From Opitutia bacterium (lineage in GTDB: Bacteria; Verrucomicrobiota; Verrucomicrobiia; Opitutales; Seribacteraceae), in contig JABHOU010000565.1 of assembly GCA_018695085.1 (NCBI GenBank), positions 1 to 5,947 on the forward strand: DNA of 5,947 nt, read 5' to 3'. The notes beneath the pieces were generated by a model, which was not told where the DNA came from, made no database searches, and worked only from the letters and a program-made list of their open reading frames with translations. Positions 5,353-5,947 of this stretch are shown here, piece after piece. The translations under genes were made by a program, and so were the position numbers. How positions within the stretch are numbered: position 1 is the stretch's first letter; every line of letters starts with the position of its first letter.

Positions 5353-5382
5353 CAGGAGATGACGAACTTATAAAATGCAGAT

Positions 5383-5559
5383 ATGGATCAGGAAACTATT
5401 ACCGAATTTCCGGATAACGATTTGAGAGCTAATCCAGAAGACCCTTTCCGAGGATATCGTGAAGAGAAGAAGTTTGCTTGTCTAAAGATCAGAAAAATCA
5501 TGAGGGCTCGATTAATTGAAATAAACTGTTTGCCTAGGTGGGTTGGAATTCGAGAATGA
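5383..5559 (+). CDS. Doubtful small ORF, 58 residues
   Basis: An ATG-to-TGA frame encoding a highly charged peptide (starts MDQETITEFPDN, centre ANPEDPFRGYREEKK, basic end KIRKIMRARL). There is no Shine-Dalgarno site at a proper distance; the AGGAG at 5354-5358 is 24 bases upstream. No signal or membrane segment and no known family is recognised. It sits 31 bases before the dehydratase gene on the same strand. It may be a small protein, a decayed fragment or chance; an opposite-strand frame of similar length covers the same bases. Confidence 0.28.
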   Translation: MDQETITEFPDNDLRANPEDPFRGYREEKKFACLKIRKIMRARLIEINCLPRWVGIRE

Positions 5560-5590
5560 ATTTTTATTAACCTGAACCTTAGGCACTGCT

Positions 5591-5947
5591 TTGTCACAAC
5601 TACTTAATTGGAACAGTAAACGTTTGACCCGAGGTTGGCAGCAGGGGGTGAACGCCTTCTATTACGGGCTTGGGTTCAGCGATAGCGATTTGGATCGTCC
5701 GCAGGTTGGCATCGGCACTCCTCTGCTGGAGGGGAACTTGTGCAACCTTCATGCTTACGAGCTTGCTCGAAAGATAGCGGATGGATGCCAAGCGGTCGGT
5801 CTTGTCGGCTTTCCTTTCGGGACTCCCGGCGTGAGCGACAATATTTCGCAAGGTCACGAAGGAGGGAACGGTAGCCTGCCTTCCCGCAACTTGATCGCCA
5901 ATTCCGCCGAGTGCGTGGTTACGGCTCACGGTTACGACGCGTTGGTC
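5591..5947 (+). CDS. IlvD/Edd-family dehydratase, N-terminal part (cut by window)
   Basis: The frame runs from a TTG at 5591 to the right edge (119 codons). An in-frame TGA at 5573-5575 lies just upstream, so TTG 5591 (or TTG 5624) must be the start; AGG at 5581-5583 is a weak ribosome binding site. The layout is that of the family N-terminus: RLTRGWQQGVNAFYYGLGF, then DRPQVGIGTP, then LCNLHAYELA with C51 at the position of the first Fe-S ligand in many members. Next come GVSDNISQGHEG (D83 is the expected Mg ligand), SLPSRNLIANSAE and AHGYDALV. The CDK motif with the second cysteine would come just past the edge. Members dehydrate dihydroxy-acids (branched-chain amino-acid synthesis) or sugar acids. 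The GTPLLEGNLCNLH stretch differs from typical IlvD, so a sugar-acid dehydratase is equally possible. An iron-sulfur cluster and cytoplasmic location are expected. Confidence 0.85.
   Translation, partial: MSQLLNWNSKRLTRGWQQGVNAFYYGLGFSDSDLDRPQVGIGTPLLEGNLCNLHAYELARKIADGCQAVGLVGFPFGTPGVSDNISQGHEGGNGSLPSRNLIANSAECVVTAHGYDALV

Larger units (their letters stand above)
5206..5382. other. Divergent intergenic region with hairpins and a TATAAT box
   Basis: An AT-rich stretch between the minus-strand lipoprotein and the plus-strand genes. It contains an 8-bp inverted repeat, a perfect -10-like box, a small GC hairpin and AGGAG at 5354-5358. The AGGAG abuts a four-codon ORF (ATG 5359 to TAA 5373). 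A 27-codon frame (5334-5417) is also present but is not recognised. The region probably holds promoters for both directions. Confidence 0.5.

Noticed and set aside
4688..5590. Ten-base repeat AGGCACTGCT at 4688-4697 and 5581-5590
   Set aside because: Repeats this short are expected by chance in a window of this size, and the flanks do not match.
5388..5597. 69-codon minus-strand frame
   Set aside because: No ribosome binding site or recognisable motif; it overlaps the dehydratase start and mirrors the doubtful plus-strand ORF.
5600..5929. 109-codon minus-strand frame at the right end
   Set aside because: It is antisense to the clear IlvD-family coding sequence.

Overview
The window looks like a bacterial chromosome segment in which an AT-rich accessory stretch (about 2,500-5,590) sits between two GC-richer conserved genes. 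Sel1-repeat, D-threonine-aldolase-family, IlvD-family, DUF2805-like and MORN-type lipoprotein genes together, plus TTG starts and weak Shine-Dalgarno sites, would suit a Gram-negative bacterium such as a marine Verrucomicrobiota/PVC or Bacteroidota-like lineage. That placement is inference only; no rRNA or other phylogenetic marker is present.

Left part (1-2,500, + strand): the 3' part of a Sel1-repeat protein whose repeat blocks are separated by a long Pro/Ser/Thr-rich linker, then a complete PLP-dependent D-threonine aldolase/D-serine dehydratase-family enzyme.

Middle (2,500-5,205): a patchwork of short genes. There is a DUF2805/TIGR03643-like gene (-), a remnant of a + strand reading frame, a small membrane-anchored protein (+), and a MORN-repeat (YwqK-like) lipoprotein (+). 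The last two are preceded by near-identical 28-bp leaders. Next comes a complete 720-bp IS1595-family (IS1016-type) insertion sequence with perfect 18-bp inverted repeats and an 8-bp target duplication carrying one mismatch. The IS has split a small minus-strand membrane-protein gene after codon 7. Removing the IS and one target copy restores an open frame of 109 codons with a good ribosome binding site, and its start overlaps (ATGA) the stop of an upstream MORN-type lipoprotein gene (-). So two related MORN lipoprotein genes converge on a disrupted membrane-protein gene.

Right part (5,206-5,947): a divergent intergenic region with two hairpins, a TATAAT box and a doubtful small ORF. It is followed by the N-terminal 119 codons of an IlvD/Edd-family dehydratase that runs off the window.

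The conserved enzymes at both ends probably belong to amino-acid or sugar-acid metabolism. The short genes between them look like lineage-specific surface or membrane accessory genes. Pairing of MORN lipoproteins with small membrane proteins is the nearest thing here to an undescribed system, and its function cannot be read from the sequence.
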